DNA of 64,000 bases. It comes from Planctomycetota bacterium. GTDB taxonomy: Bacteria; Planctomycetota; Phycisphaerae; Phycisphaerales; Zrk34. Under the pieces are notes generated by a model, which saw nothing but the letters and a program-made list of their open reading frames with translations, did no database searches and was not told the origin of the DNA. A program made the position numbers and the translations under genes. The stretch is taken from NCBI GenBank assembly GCA_016125255.1, contig WGMD01000002.1, forward strand, positions 248,001 to 312,000. The letters run 5' to 3'. Positions 8,698 through 17,694 of the stretch are shown here, piece by piece. Each line of letters begins with the position of its first letter. Positions within the stretch are counted from its first letter, which is position 1.

Positions 8698-9421
8698 TGG
8701 CGACCTCCCCTGTCTTGGCGCGGTTGGCGTCCTCGTACTTGCAGTCGAGCGGCACCTCCATGCGGATGCGGAAGTTTCGCGTCACGTACGGTCCGAAGGT
8801 TCCGGCCTTGGAATAGATCATCTTGACGTTCTGGAACACTTTGCTGGCGGCCAGTTCGCCGATGAAGTTCGCCACGTCGCGATCGTTGGGCGCGATGCCC
8901 TCGAGTTCGACGGACACGACCCAATACGATTCGGTGACCGTCCTGGGCTTTGCGCCGGCGGCGCCCTTGCCCTTGGCCGAATCGGCGAAGCCCTTGTCGC
9001 CGGCGGCGATCGGGCGGGTGTAGGTCACCTTCTCGGTTTCCATCGACAGGTCGCGCATCGAGATCGAAGGCGGCGCGATGTGCGCCATGGTGCCGATGAT
9101 GTGGCTGTAGTCGATGGGCTTGTGCAGTTCACGATGCACGCGGAGCTGCTTGTCGAGCGCCGCCTGCTGAGCGCGAAGCTTGGTCGCCTCGGTAATCTGC
9201 ATCTTGGTCGATTCGAGCTTGCGGGTCAGTTGGTCGGCGTAGCTGGCGAGCGCTTCATGCGTGTGCCAGTTCTGCACCAGCAGCGCCGCCATGCCCGCCA
9301 CCAGCACGACGACCATGACCATCTGCCGCTTGGTGCTCCGGCGATTGGCCTCCTTGCGGCGGTACCATGCCGGGACGAAGTCGACTTCGTTGTACAACTG
9401 GGACGATCCGAAAATGCTCAT
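8687..9421 (-). CDS. pilN: PilN-like pilus assembly protein
   Basis: This 244-residue bitopic protein opens with an N-terminal cytoplasmic peptide, SSQLYNEVDFVPAWYRR, resembling the N/D-LLP peptide with which PilN docks onto PilM. A membrane helix (about 33-48), a coiled coil and a ferredoxin-like periplasmic domain follow. The domain contains an Ala/Gly/Lys-rich insertion (about residues 140-160) not expected in short PilN proteins. The ATG at 9421 overlaps the pilM stop (ATGA). A longer in-frame reading starting at 9634 would run through pilM and was discarded. Confidence 0.85.
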   Translation of the reverse strand: MSIFGSSQLYNEVDFVPAWYRRKEANRRSTKRQMVMVVVLVAGMAALLVQNWHTHEALASYADQLTRKLESTKMQITEATKLRAQQAALDKQLRVHRELHKPIDYSHIIGTMAHIAPPSISMRDLSMETEKVTYTRPIAAGDKGFADSAKGKGAAGAKPRTVTESYWVVSVELEGIAPNDRDVANFIGELAASKVFQNVKMIYSKAGTFGPYVTRNFRIRMEVPLDCKYEDANRAKTGEVANAR

Positions 9422-10563
9422 GCGGCACCTCGCAGTTCGTTGGCTTCCGAGGCGCAACCGCGCAGGGCGAGCCCGGCGGCGGCGGCCCATTCGGGCATCG
9501 CGCCCCGACGCTCGATCATCAGCTTGCAATCCCCCAGATCGATCCGCGCCAGCGGCTCGGCGACGGTCGTCTGAACCTCCAGCCGCTCGCTGATCACGGA
9601 GGCGATCTGCGTGTCGTAAGCTTCGCCCCCGCACAGATGGACCTCGCCGGAGCGCGCCCCGCGGAACGTGACGGAGTGGTAGCGCTGGCAGAGTCCGATT
9701 TCCTTGGCCAGATCGTCAAGCACCGGGCGGACCGCATCGTTTAAGGCGCGATCGACGTCCTCGCGGCGCGTCGAGCCGAAAAGCTTGGGGTCTTCCGATG
9801 CGGCGTCGAAGAGGCCGAGCATCTTCTTGCGACGCAGCGTGGCGGCGTCGGCGGGGGTGATCTTCAGATGAGCGGCGACGGCGTCGTTGATGGCGCGTCC
9901 GCCCAGGTCGATACCCTTGTAGAAGGCGATCTGGTGGCCGCGCATGATCAATACCTTGCTGGAGGCGTAGCCCAGATCGACAAGCACCCGCACGGTGTCG
10001 GCGTCGCTCTCGCGACGGGCGCCCTGCCCGAAGCAGCGCGCCAGCGCGGTCGGCGCCACATCCAGCGCCATGGGATGCAGATTGTTCTCGGTGAACACGT
10101 TCATGTACGCATCGATCGTCGCCTGCGGCGCGGCCATGAGCATGACCTCCAGCCGCGTCTCGTCGCCCTGGTGCACCTCGCCGGCGATGACATGCTGCAC
10201 CGCGGCCGGGCCGTTGGCGCTGTTGAAGCGATCGTTCGCCTCGAACTGCACCGCACTGGCCAGTTCGTCCGGCGGCATCATGGGCATGCGCACGTTCTTG
10301 TACTGCACGACGGCGTCAGGCAGCAGCGAGACGACTTGGCGTCCGGTGAACGGCGCCGACGCGTAGAGTTCGCCCACCGCGGTCTGAAGCGCCGCGAATC
10401 GCTCGGGGCCTTCGCGCATGGCTTGAGGCGGCAGGTCGTAACGCGCCGCGGCGGCGATGTACAAACCGTTGGACCCCGATGCGAACTGGACCATCTTGAC
10501 GCTCGAAGCGCCAAGGTCCAGCCCGATGGGCATGACCTTCTTGGCGAACCATTTTCCTGCCAC
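9418..10563 (-). CDS. pilM: PilM-like actin-fold ATPase
   Basis: This 381-residue cytoplasmic protein has the FtsA/PilM actin-like fold. The first phosphate-binding loop is IGLDLGASSVKMVQF (residues about 13-27), the RVLVDLGYASSKVLIM segment lies around 190, and HLCGGEAYDTQIASVI is the adenosine motif near 310. PilM polymerises or dimerises under the inner membrane and binds the N-terminal peptide of PilN. The gene lies 3 bases after the GspH-like gene and overlaps pilN by 4 bases. Confidence 0.9.
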   Translation of the reverse strand: MAGKWFAKKVMPIGLDLGASSVKMVQFASGSNGLYIAAAARYDLPPQAMREGPERFAALQTAVGELYASAPFTGRQVVSLLPDAVVQYKNVRMPMMPPDELASAVQFEANDRFNSANGPAAVQHVIAGEVHQGDETRLEVMLMAAPQATIDAYMNVFTENNLHPMALDVAPTALARCFGQGARRESDADTVRVLVDLGYASSKVLIMRGHQIAFYKGIDLGGRAINDAVAAHLKITPADAATLRRKKMLGLFDAASEDPKLFGSTRREDVDRALNDAVRPVLDDLAKEIGLCQRYHSVTFRGARSGEVHLCGGEAYDTQIASVISERLEVQTTVAEPLARIDLGDCKLMIERRGAMPEWAAAAGLALRGCASEANELRGAA

Positions 10564-10566
10564 CGC

Positions 10567-11067
10567 TTACCCTCCTGAAATGGGAGCGACTGTGACCCGA
10601 CCCGTGAACGCGGTCACCGTGACCCGGTATTGATGACCGTCCGCTGAGAGTTCGACCGTTCCACCCGTGCTCGGCGCGCCCAGCTCGTCGAAACTCACGG
10701 TGTTGCCGCCGGCGAAGTCGACCTTGGTGATCTGCACGCCGCTGAAGCGACGGTCCTGATCGAAGTCGACGACGAAGGCCCCGCCGCGCCACGCCGCCGA
10801 CAGCGTCACATCGTTCGCGTCGGTGAGGCGATAACTGTTGTTTGCGGCGTCGAAGACGACCTTGTAGGTCGCCTGCCGGGCGATCGCCTCGTTCTGCGCG
10901 TAGAGCACATCGCTGATGATCATGCGCGCCGCGGCCTGAATGCTCAGGGTGCCGGCTTCGAGCATGTGCGGCACGACGATCGCGCCGGCGATGCCGAGGA
11001 TGATCACGACCACCAGCACTTCGATGAGCGTGAACCCCCGAGCGGATTGGCGCGATGCGCGGTTCAT
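10567..11067 (-). CDS. GspH/FimT-type minor pseudopilin
   Basis: This 166-residue protein has a type IV prepilin N-terminus: a basic leader, then RGFTLIEVLVVVIILGIAGAIVVP, with cleavage after Gly and the key Glu at +5. The following AAARMIISDVLYAQNEAIARQATYKVVFD is typical of GspH/FimT minor pseudopilins. A GGAG 5 bases before the ATG at 11067 favours that start; a GTG at 11073 overlaps the same site. It probably belongs to the tip or initiation complex of the pseudopilus. Confidence 0.87.
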   Translation of the reverse strand: MNRASRQSARGFTLIEVLVVVIILGIAGAIVVPHMLEAGTLSIQAAARMIISDVLYAQNEAIARQATYKVVFDAANNSYRLTDANDVTLSAAWRGGAFVVDFDQDRRFSGVQITKVDFAGGNTVSFDELGAPSTGGTVELSADGHQYRVTVTAFTGRVTVAPISGG

Positions 11068-11091
11068 CCTCACTCCACAGCGCGGGTGCGT

Positions 11092-11349
11092 TTACTCGCC
11101 CTTGGCGGGCAGCGTCACCTTGACGCTGATCTTGCCGGACAGCAAAAGCCCCTTCATTTCTTCGGTTTTCTGATTGAGGAGCTTAAGCTGATCGATGATC
11201 TGGTTGCGCTGGGCGCCCTCGTCGGGAATGCCCTGCGCATACGCCGGCGACGCGATATCGGGACTGCTGGTCCAACTTGTCCAAAGCTGCAGGGCCAGAA
11301 GCACCGCCAGCACCGTCAGTACGCCGTTGAGATATGCCAGACTCTTCAT
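11092..11349 (-). CDS. Small membrane-anchored protein of the pilin operon
   Basis: This 85-residue protein has one N-terminal hydrophobic helix (about 3-22, LNGVLTVLAVLLALQLW), a short linker and a helical segment (NQIIDQLKLLNQKTEEMKGLL) that could form a coiled coil. The C-terminus, SGKISVKVTLPAKGE, looks like a single strand. The ATG at 11349 is preceded by AGAGGA at proper spacing; an in-frame TTG six codons earlier is less likely. I do not recognise a family. Its place between two pseudopilin genes suggests an accessory periplasmic factor of the same machine. Confidence 0.72.
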   Translation of the reverse strand: MKSLAYLNGVLTVLAVLLALQLWTSWTSSPDIASPAYAQGIPDEGAQRNQIIDQLKLLNQKTEEMKGLLLSGKISVKVTLPAKGE

Positions 11350-11389
11350 GGTGTTGTCCTCTTTCAAATGCGGTTGATGTACACGTGGT

Positions 11390-11920
11390 TCAGTAGTCGA
11401 AGTAGCGCACGCCCTGCTCGTCGGCGCCGAGGGCGTCGGGGCGGATGTCGAGCGTGCCGGCGTGATAGATCCAGCCGGCCTCGCCTCTTGCCTTATCGGG
11501 CAACGGAGCGCCGAGGTTAATCATGCGGATCGAAGCACGTCCGTTGACCGCGTCCGCCGGCACGGCGCGCAGGTAAGGCCCGTACCGAAACACGCTGCTG
11601 TTGCTGGCCGACGCGCGCCCCGATCCGTCGGTCCATCCGATCATCTGCTCGATGAACGCCGACTCGGTCGGCTGCGAGAGCGTGTTGCCGTCACGGAACC
11701 CCGGGCCGACGTTGTGATGCTGCGCTGCGTAAAGCTCGATCTGGCGGCGGAGATTCTTCAGATCCTCGCGCAGCGTGTTGTTGAGCGCGGCGGAGGAAGC
11801 GCTGGACAGTTGAGGGGGAATGAGCACGACGAGGACGGCCAGGATTGCGATGGTGAAGATGACATCGACGATCGTCAGGCCGGGGCGGCGCGTCGGATGG
11901 GCGTGATCGAAAGCGGACAT
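11390..11920 (-). CDS. Atypical pseudopilin with Asp at the +5 position
   Basis: This 176-residue protein carries a prepilin-like N-terminus, RRPGLTIVDVIFTIAILAVL. It has Gly at the cleavage site but Leu at +1 and Asp instead of Glu at +5. The globular part (REDLKNLRRQIELYAAQHH, then YLRAVPADAVNGRASIRMI and AGWIYHAGTLDIRPDALG) resembles the major GspG-like protein encoded just upstream. It is therefore probably a divergent paralogue. An AGGA 8 bases before the ATG at 11920 fixes the start; an upstream ATG at 11959 falls inside a hairpin. Loss of Glu +5 hints at a minor or cap role like GspK. Confidence 0.82.
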   Translation of the reverse strand: MSAFDHAHPTRRPGLTIVDVIFTIAILAVLVVLIPPQLSSASSAALNNTLREDLKNLRRQIELYAAQHHNVGPGFRDGNTLSQPTESAFIEQMIGWTDGSGRASASNSSVFRYGPYLRAVPADAVNGRASIRMINLGAPLPDKARGEAGWIYHAGTLDIRPDALGADEQGVRYFDY

Positions 11921-11977
11921 GAGTCGTTTCCTGCGATCAAAAAAGAGGCGGGTGAACATGCGTTCTCCCGCCTCAAA

Positions 11978-12010
11978 GAGGCGTCTGGGCCGTCAAGCCC
12001 AGACGTCTGA
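11978..12010 (-). terminator. Hairpin after the major pseudopilin gene (weak terminator or attenuator)
   Basis: On the minus strand after the stop at 12035 there is a stem of about 9-10 bp (CGTCTGGGC with GCCCAGACG) followed by CCTCTTTG. A second overlapping hairpin (GAGGCGGG with CCCGCCTC, 11944-11975) comes next. The T-run is short, so partial termination is more likely than complete. Such an attenuator could keep the major pseudopilin more abundant than downstream gene products. Confidence 0.5.
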
Positions 12011-12034
12011 AGATTGCTTGCTCAGGCGAACCGA

Positions 12035-12562
12035 TTAGGGTTCGGGAGCGGTCGTGACGGCCGCGCCGGTGGCTTCATCGAAGGCGGCGGCGGCGATCTG
12101 GCCGGTGTCGGGGTTGTAGACCCAGCCGACGTCCGCGGTGGCAGCGGCCGTGACGGTCATGCCGGTGGCGCTGGTGGCGGGGTCGGTGGTGCCGGTGACG
12201 ATCGAGATCTTGGAGGAGTTGGTCAGGGGGTTACGCGGCGCCTGCTGCAGGTAAGGACCGTAGTCGAAACCCGCGCCGGTGCCGGTGGTGCCCGAGACGT
12301 TGCTCTTGAGACTCATACCTTCCCAGTCATCCGTGCCCTGCGTGACCAGAGCTTCGGTGGGATACACGCCGTTGTGCTGCACCTGGTAAGGTTCCAGCTG
12401 CGAGCGAATCGTCTGCAGCTGCGTGAACAGACTGCTGCTCTTGGCGTCTTCGGACGCGTTCGTGAACTGCGGGATCACGATCGCGGCGAGAATGCCGAGA
12501 ATGACGACCACGATGAGGATTTCCACAAGCGTGAAGCCTGTGTTGCGACGCTGACGGACCAT
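12035..12562 (-). CDS. Major pseudopilin, GspG-like
   Basis: This 175-residue protein has a class III-type leader MVRQRRNTG followed by FTLVEILIVVVILGILAAIVIPQFTNASEDAK. Gly precedes the cleavage site, Glu is at +5 and a Pro lies near +22. The helical stretch FTQLQTIRSQLEPYQVQHNGVYPT and the GPYLQQAPRNPLT segment are characteristic of GspG. GGGAGG 7-8 bases before the ATG at 12562 fixes the start; an upstream in-frame extension to 12634 lacks such a site. It is the first gene of the minus-strand pilus/secretion set and is separated from the next gene by a hairpin. Confidence 0.9.
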   Translation of the reverse strand: MVRQRRNTGFTLVEILIVVVILGILAAIVIPQFTNASEDAKSSSLFTQLQTIRSQLEPYQVQHNGVYPTEALVTQGTDDWEGMSLKSNVSGTTGTGAGFDYGPYLQQAPRNPLTNSSKISIVTGTTDPATSATGMTVTAAATADVGWVYNPDTGQIAAAAFDEATGAAVTTAPEP

Positions 12563-13097
12563 GTGAGAGACCTCCCAAAAAGGACGCTTTCCGTTTTCCG
12601 GTCGGTGAACCTTTCTCCGACCTGCCACGTTCATTCCGTTTCCCTGAGCCGTCGCCTCGCCGCCTCAGCGGTCCGTCGACATGCTCCACATTCTGATCGG
12701 CCACTCGTCGGGCCGACTTAAGTGCGCTAAACATTCCCCAAGCCGCGCCCACTTTCCCGTTCGTCCGGGCCGCGTGAGGCGCTGTGCTCCATGCCCTACC
12801 GCCATCGAGCACTCAACAGAACGAATCGACGATATAACCAACGCGGACCCAACCGCAGCTTCACAATTTTCCGCATCCTCCCCAATCGCACCCGATCCGT
12901 GTCACTTTTTCAGTTTGTTTCAAACACCCTGACTTCGCCCCGCTTTCTTGACTTCATTTGCAAAGACTTCTAGATTGCTGGACCAACGCCGCCCCGCTTC
13001 CCCAACAAGCGCGCCGGCCCGTTTCAAGACCATCGAGCGCTCCACGACTGACCGTCTCGAAACTCGTGCGCTCCTCGCTCAAACGGACGTTCCAACG
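12563..13097. other. 535-base divergent intergenic region
   Basis: The region lies between the pseudopilin gene (leftward) and the efflux adaptor gene (rightward). It is less GC-rich in its right half and carries one clear rightward sigma70 promoter (12948-12976). I found no convincing -35/-10 pair for the leftward operon and no RNA gene. Short open frames here lack start signals. Confidence 0.6.
12948..12976 (+). promoter_or_regulatory. Sigma70-type promoter for the RND efflux pair
   Basis: TTGACT (12948-12953) and TAGATT (12971-12976) are separated by exactly 17 bases. Transcription would start near 12983, giving a leader of about 115 bases before the adaptor ATG at 13098. Confidence 0.75.
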
Positions 13098-14240
13098 ATG
13101 TGCCAACGCCGCCTGATTCACACCCTGTCCGCCCTGCTCGCCGTTGCGATCCTCGGCGCGCCCGCACGCGCCGCCGACGGACCTCCGCCCGCCAATGTGC
13201 GCCTCGGCGTCGTCAAAACCATGAAAGTCATCGAGCAGCGACTCGTCACCGGGCAGATCGAACCGGCCCGACGATCCCTCGTCGCCGCCGAAGGCGCCGG
13301 GCGCGTGACCGTCGGCCCGGGCGAACCGGGCACCGAGGTCAAAGCCGGGCAAACCGTCGCGCAGATCGATGACGCCCTCCTGAAAATTGATCGCGACGCC
13401 GCCGAGGCCCAGGTCAATGAAGCCGAGTCGTCCATTCATGAAATGGAGGCCGCCCTTGCCTCCGTGGAGCGCGACCGCAAGCGCATCGCCCAGTTGCTCG
13501 CGTCGGATGTGGCCCGGCAGAAGGAACTCGATGACGCCGTCGACAAGGAATCGATGGCCCGCGCCCGGCTCAATGTCACCAACGCCGTGCTCGCGCAGAT
13601 GAAGGCCAAGCGCGATCGGCTTAACGTGCAGCTCGAAAAGACCAAAGTCATCGCGCCCTTCGATGCGTTCATCACCCGCAAGTCCACCGAAGTCGGACAA
13701 TGGGTCGCGCCGGGCGATCCGGTCGTCGAGCTGGTCGAAACCCAGCGCGTCAAGGTCAAGCTCGAAGTCCCGCAGTTCATGATCGCACAGGTCCCGATGG
13801 ACAGACCCGTCGAAATCAGCTTCGACGCCATCGACGCCAAGCGCTCCGCCGACGTGTTCAGCATCGTGCCTGACGCCGACCCCAAGGCCCGCACGTTCCG
13901 CGTGCTCTTCAAGCTCGACAATGCCGACGGAATGCTCAAGCCCGGCATGAGCGCCTCGGCTCAGCTTCCCACCGGCAAGGTGATCGAAGCCATGACCGTC
14001 CCGCGCGACGCCGTGCGAACCACGCCGACGGGCAACATCGTCTTCGCCGCCCGCGGCGGACTGGCCATCGCCGTCCCCGTCCTGATCCGCTTCGGCGAAG
14101 GCGACCGCTTCGTCGTCGACGCCGCGCTCAACGACGGCGAACAGGTCGTCATCGAAGGCAACGAGCGCTTGTTCCCGGGGCAGCCGTTGAAAGTCGTCGG
14201 CGAAAAAGCTCCGGAAGCGCCGGCCGAATCTGCAAAATGA
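13098..14240 (+). CDS. RND efflux periplasmic adaptor (membrane fusion protein)
   Basis: This 380-residue HlyD/AcrA-family adaptor has a signal peptide ending near ARAADG (about residue 25). A lipoyl/barrel-sandwich half follows (RRSLVAAEGAGRVTVGPGEPGTEVKAGQTVAQID), then a long alpha-helical hairpin (about 95-180, EAQVNEAESSIHEMEAALASVERD), the second lipoyl half with APFDAFITRKSTEVGQWVAPGDPV, a beta-barrel and a membrane-proximal domain. It would link the RND pump encoded 90 bases downstream to an outer-membrane channel; no TolC-like gene is in the window. The ATG at 13098 precedes the signal peptide but has no strong ribosome-binding site. Confidence 0.88.
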   Translation: MCQRRLIHTLSALLAVAILGAPARAADGPPPANVRLGVVKTMKVIEQRLVTGQIEPARRSLVAAEGAGRVTVGPGEPGTEVKAGQTVAQIDDALLKIDRDAAEAQVNEAESSIHEMEAALASVERDRKRIAQLLASDVARQKELDDAVDKESMARARLNVTNAVLAQMKAKRDRLNVQLEKTKVIAPFDAFITRKSTEVGQWVAPGDPVVELVETQRVKVKLEVPQFMIAQVPMDRPVEISFDAIDAKRSADVFSIVPDADPKARTFRVLFKLDNADGMLKPGMSASAQLPTGKVIEAMTVPRDAVRTTPTGNIVFAARGGLAIAVPVLIRFGEGDRFVVDAALNDGEQVVIEGNERLFPGQPLKVVGEKAPEAPAESAK

Positions 14241-14242
14241 AA

Positions 14243-14330
14243 GGAAGTGGCGATATGGCGATGTGGTGATATGGCGATGTGCCATGCTCACATCACCACT
14301 TGACCAAATCGCCGCTTCACCACATGAACC
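14243..14330. repeat. Short tandem and inverted repeats between efflux genes
   Basis: Two copies of GATATGGCGATGTG stand 16 bases apart near 14252-14282. They are followed by partial inverted copies (CACATCACCAC and CCGCTTCACCACATG) that can pair with them. The 90-base gap is otherwise empty and the pump ATG follows directly at 14331. It may be a degenerate palindromic element or an mRNA structure tuning adaptor-to-pump ratio. Confidence 0.55.
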
Positions 14331-17300
14331 ATGGACATTATTCGTTACGCCATCTCGAAGCCGGTGACGATCAGCGTGGGGGTGCTGTTGATCGTGCTTT
14401 TCGGGGTCATCTCCATCGGCGAGATTCCGATTCAGCTCACGCCGAATATTGAAACGACCGTCGTGTCGATCACGACGCACTGGGAGGGCGCGACGCCGCA
14501 GCAGGTCGAGACGGAGATCATTCAGGAGCAGGAGGACAAGCTCAAGGCGATCGCCGGGCTCTCGAAGATGCTCAGCGTCTGCACGCAGGGACAGGGCCAG
14601 ATCACGCTCGAGTTCGCGCAGGGCACGACGAAGGATGATGCGCTCCGCGAGGCGTCGGACAAGCTGCGCGAAGTGCCGGATTACCCGGAGAATGTGGACA
14701 ATCCGGTCGTCGAAGCGACGAACCCGGCGGACCGGGACTACATCGCGTGGATCATCTTCTCGACGACCGACCCCGACTACGACATCCGCACGCTTCAGGA
14801 TTTTCTCGAAGACCGGGTCAAGCCCGAGTTCGAGCGCGTGCCGGGCGTGAGTGAAGTGAACGTGGTGGGCGGAATTGAGCGAGAGGTGCAGGTGCGCGTG
14901 GACATGGCGGCGCTGGCGCAGCGGGGCATTTCGCCTTCGCAGTTCGTCGCGGCCTTGCGGGCGCAGAACCTTGACGCCTCCGCCGGTCAGCTCGCCGAGG
15001 GCAAGCGCGACATCCGCATCCGCAGCGTCGGGCGCTACGATCGGCTCGACCAGATCGACAACACGCTTTTGTCGGAGCCGGGCGAGCCGGTGGTGCGCGT
15101 GCGCGATGTGGCGACGGCGGTGCTGACCCACAAGGAGCCCGACCGCATCGTCCGGAATAAGGGCCGCGTCGTCGTGGCGATGAACGCGCAGCGCGAAGTC
15201 GGGTCGAACGTGATCGAAGTGATGGAGGCGGTGAAGGAACGTCTCGAATCGGTCAAGCAGTCGATCCTCCCCGCCGAGGCCCGCCGGCTCCATCTCAACG
15301 GCACGCTCGACGCCGAGCAGGTCTACGACCAGACCATCTACATCTATCAGGCCCTCGATCTGGTGCGGAGCAATCTCTACGTCGGCGGCACGCTGGCGGT
15401 GCTCGTGCTGCTGGCGTTTTTGCGGAGCATCCGCTCGACGCTGATCATCGCGCTGGCGATTCCGATCTCGGTGATCGGGACGTTCGTGGCGATGGTGGCG
15501 ATGGGCCGAAGTCTCAACGTCATCAGTCTCGCCGGCCTGGCGTTCGCGGTCGGCATGGTCGTCGATAACGCCATCGTCGTGCTCGAGAACATCGACCGCC
15601 ACCGCAGTCTCGGGGAGGGCCCCGCCACCGCGGCGTACCGGGCGACGAAGGAAGTCTGGGGCGCGGTGCTGGCATCGACCCTGACGACGCTTTCGGTGTT
15701 CCTGCCTGTGCTGTTCATTCAGGAAGAGGCGGGCCAGCTTTTCCGCGACATTTCGCTGGCGATCTGCGCCTCGGTGGCGCTGAGTCTGCTCGTGTCGATC
15801 ACCGTGATTCCCTGCGCGGCGGCGAAATGGCTCAACAAGCGCGACGCCGTCGAGCCGAAGCCCAGGCCGGCGAAGCGCGGCGTGATGTATATGCTTTTGC
15901 ATCTGCCGTCGGCGATGGTCGACGGGCTGGGCGATCTCGTCGAATGGCTCAATCATTCGTGGGTGCTGCGGCCGATCATCATCGTGGGCCTGACCGCCCT
16001 GTCGATCTTCGCCAGCTATTGGCTCATGCCGCCGTCGAGCTATCTGCCGCCGGGCAATCGCAATCTGGTGTTCGCGGTGATGCTCACCCCGCCGGGCTAC
16101 AACATCGATCAGCAGCAGTCGATCGGAGAGCGGATCGAGGCGTATATGCGTCCGTACTGGGAGGCGAAGACGCCCGAACAGGCGGCCGCGCTGCCGCCGG
16201 TGCCTTCGATGAATCCGCACACGGGGCGGATGACGATGGTCCATACCCCGCCGGTCGAGAACTTCTTTTTCGTCGCGCTGCCGGACATGATCTTCATGGG
16301 CGGGATCAGCTCGGACGATCAGAACGTCGCGCCGGTGGCGGACCTGATGAACGCTTCGATGCGCGGGATTCCCGATGTGATGGGCTTCGCCATGCAGCGC
16401 CCGCTCTTTCAGACTTCGCTGCGCGGCTCCGGCGACGCGCTCGAACTCGAAATCGCCGGGCCCGAGCTTGACCAGGTCAACAACGTCGCCAACTTGCTCT
16501 ATCAGCGTTACGGCGCCCAGTTCGGGTATCAGCTTCTGCGTCCCGATCCGGCGAACTTCAACCTGCCGGGCATCGAGATTCTCGTGCAGCGGCGGCCCGT
16601 CGAGGCGACGGACGTGGGCCTGACGCAGGGCGACATCAACACCGCCGTGCAGATGCTCGGCGACGGTGCGATCATCGGCGACTATCTCGATGCCGGCAAG
16701 AACATTGACCTGAAAGTCATCACCGGCAGCGGCGATCAGGGCGACGCCGTGGCCAGTCTCGATCAGGCCCCGATCGCCACGCCGATCGGCAAGACCGTGC
16801 CGCTGCTGAGCGTGGCGGAGATTCGACGGACCGTCGCGGCGCAGCAGATCAACCGCGTCGAGGAACAGCGGGCGGTGACGCTGTCGATCAATCTGCCGCC
16901 GTCGATGCCGCTCGAAGAGGCGATGAATCAGATCAACGGCGACATCGCGCAGATGCGCACCGCCGGTCTGATCCCGCCGACGATCAGCACGAATCTCGCC
17001 GGCTCGGCCGCGAAGCTTCGGGAAGTCAAAAACGCGCTGCTCGGACAATGGACCGGATTCAATCCACAGAGTCTTCTGAGTCTCATCGGCAGCCGAATGT
17101 TCCTGGCGCTGATCGTGGTGTTCCTGCTGATGGCGGCTTTGTTCGAGAGCTGGTTCTATCCGCTGGTGATCATGTTCAGCGTGCCGCTGGCGACCGTTGG
17201 CGGGTTCCTCGCCCTTCGCATCACGCACGAAATCATCCCCAGCCAGCAGCTTGACGTATTGACCATGCTCGGCTTCGTCATCCTCATCGGCATCGTCGTC

Positions 17301-17684
17301 AACAACGCGATTCTCATCGTGCACCAGGCGCTGAATCTCATCAACGGCATCGCCGAGGTGCAGGTCGAAGGCGTCGTCGCCGAGAAACTGCCGCCCAAGA
17401 AGGCGATCGCCGAGTCCGTCCGCTCCCGCGTGCGCCCCATCTTCATGACCACGCTCACCAGCGTCGGCGGCATGCTCCCCCTTGTGCTCTTCCCCGGCGC
17501 CGGCTCCGAACTGTACCGCGGGCTCGGCAGCGTGGTCGTCGGCGGCCTCGTCTGCTCGACGCTCTTCACGCTCATTCTCGTCCCCCTGCTCCTGAGTCTT
17601 GTCTTCGACGTGCGCGATCTGTTCGTGACGAGCATGTCGAAAGTCACGCCCGCCGCTTCGAGCACTGAATCGCCGAGCGCCTGA
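14331..17684 (+). CDS. RND multidrug efflux transporter (AcrB/HAE1 family)
   Basis: This inner-membrane proton antiporter of 1117 residues is slightly longer than AcrB (1049). The N-terminus DIIRYAISKPVTISVGVLLI is typical. The porter domain lies between TM1 and TM2, and TM4 carries AFAVGMVVDNAIVVLENI with the paired acidic residues of the proton relay. A second porter half with REVKNALLG and a C-terminal bundle with GFVILIGIVVNNAILIVHQ follow. The family motif at the end of the second bundle, VRPIFMTTLTSVGGMLPL, is present. It works with the adaptor encoded just upstream. Substrates cannot be told from sequence. Confidence 0.93.
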   Translation: MDIIRYAISKPVTISVGVLLIVLFGVISIGEIPIQLTPNIETTVVSITTHWEGATPQQVETEIIQEQEDKLKAIAGLSKMLSVCTQGQGQITLEFAQGTTKDDALREASDKLREVPDYPENVDNPVVEATNPADRDYIAWIIFSTTDPDYDIRTLQDFLEDRVKPEFERVPGVSEVNVVGGIEREVQVRVDMAALAQRGISPSQFVAALRAQNLDASAGQLAEGKRDIRIRSVGRYDRLDQIDNTLLSEPGEPVVRVRDVATAVLTHKEPDRIVRNKGRVVVAMNAQREVGSNVIEVMEAVKERLESVKQSILPAEARRLHLNGTLDAEQVYDQTIYIYQALDLVRSNLYVGGTLAVLVLLAFLRSIRSTLIIALAIPISVIGTFVAMVAMGRSLNVISLAGLAFAVGMVVDNAIVVLENIDRHRSLGEGPATAAYRATKEVWGAVLASTLTTLSVFLPVLFIQEEAGQLFRDISLAICASVALSLLVSITVIPCAAAKWLNKRDAVEPKPRPAKRGVMYMLLHLPSAMVDGLGDLVEWLNHSWVLRPIIIVGLTALSIFASYWLMPPSSYLPPGNRNLVFAVMLTPPGYNIDQQQSIGERIEAYMRPYWEAKTPEQAAALPPVPSMNPHTGRMTMVHTPPVENFFFVALPDMIFMGGISSDDQNVAPVADLMNASMRGIPDVMGFAMQRPLFQTSLRGSGDALELEIAGPELDQVNNVANLLYQRYGAQFGYQLLRPDPANFNLPGIEILVQRRPVEATDVGLTQGDINTAVQMLGDGAIIGDYLDAGKNIDLKVITGSGDQGDAVASLDQAPIATPIGKTVPLLSVAEIRRTVAAQQINRVEEQRAVTLSINLPPSMPLEEAMNQINGDIAQMRTAGLIPPTISTNLAGSAAKLREVKNALLGQWTGFNPQSLLSLIGSRMFLALIVVFLLMAALFESWFYPLVIMFSVPLATVGGFLALRITHEIIPSQQLDVLTMLGFVILIGIVVNNAILIVHQALNLINGIAEVQVEGVVAEKLPPKKAIAESVRSRVRPIFMTTLTSVGGMLPLVLFPGAGSELYRGLGSVVVGGLVCSTLFTLILVPLLLSLVFDVRDLFVTSMSKVTPAASSTESPSA

Positions 17685-17694
17685 GGCGACGAGA

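Noticed and set aside
12563-13097. A tRNA or small RNA gene in the 535-base gap
   Set aside because: No cloverleaf-like pairing, CCA end or terminator hairpin was visible.
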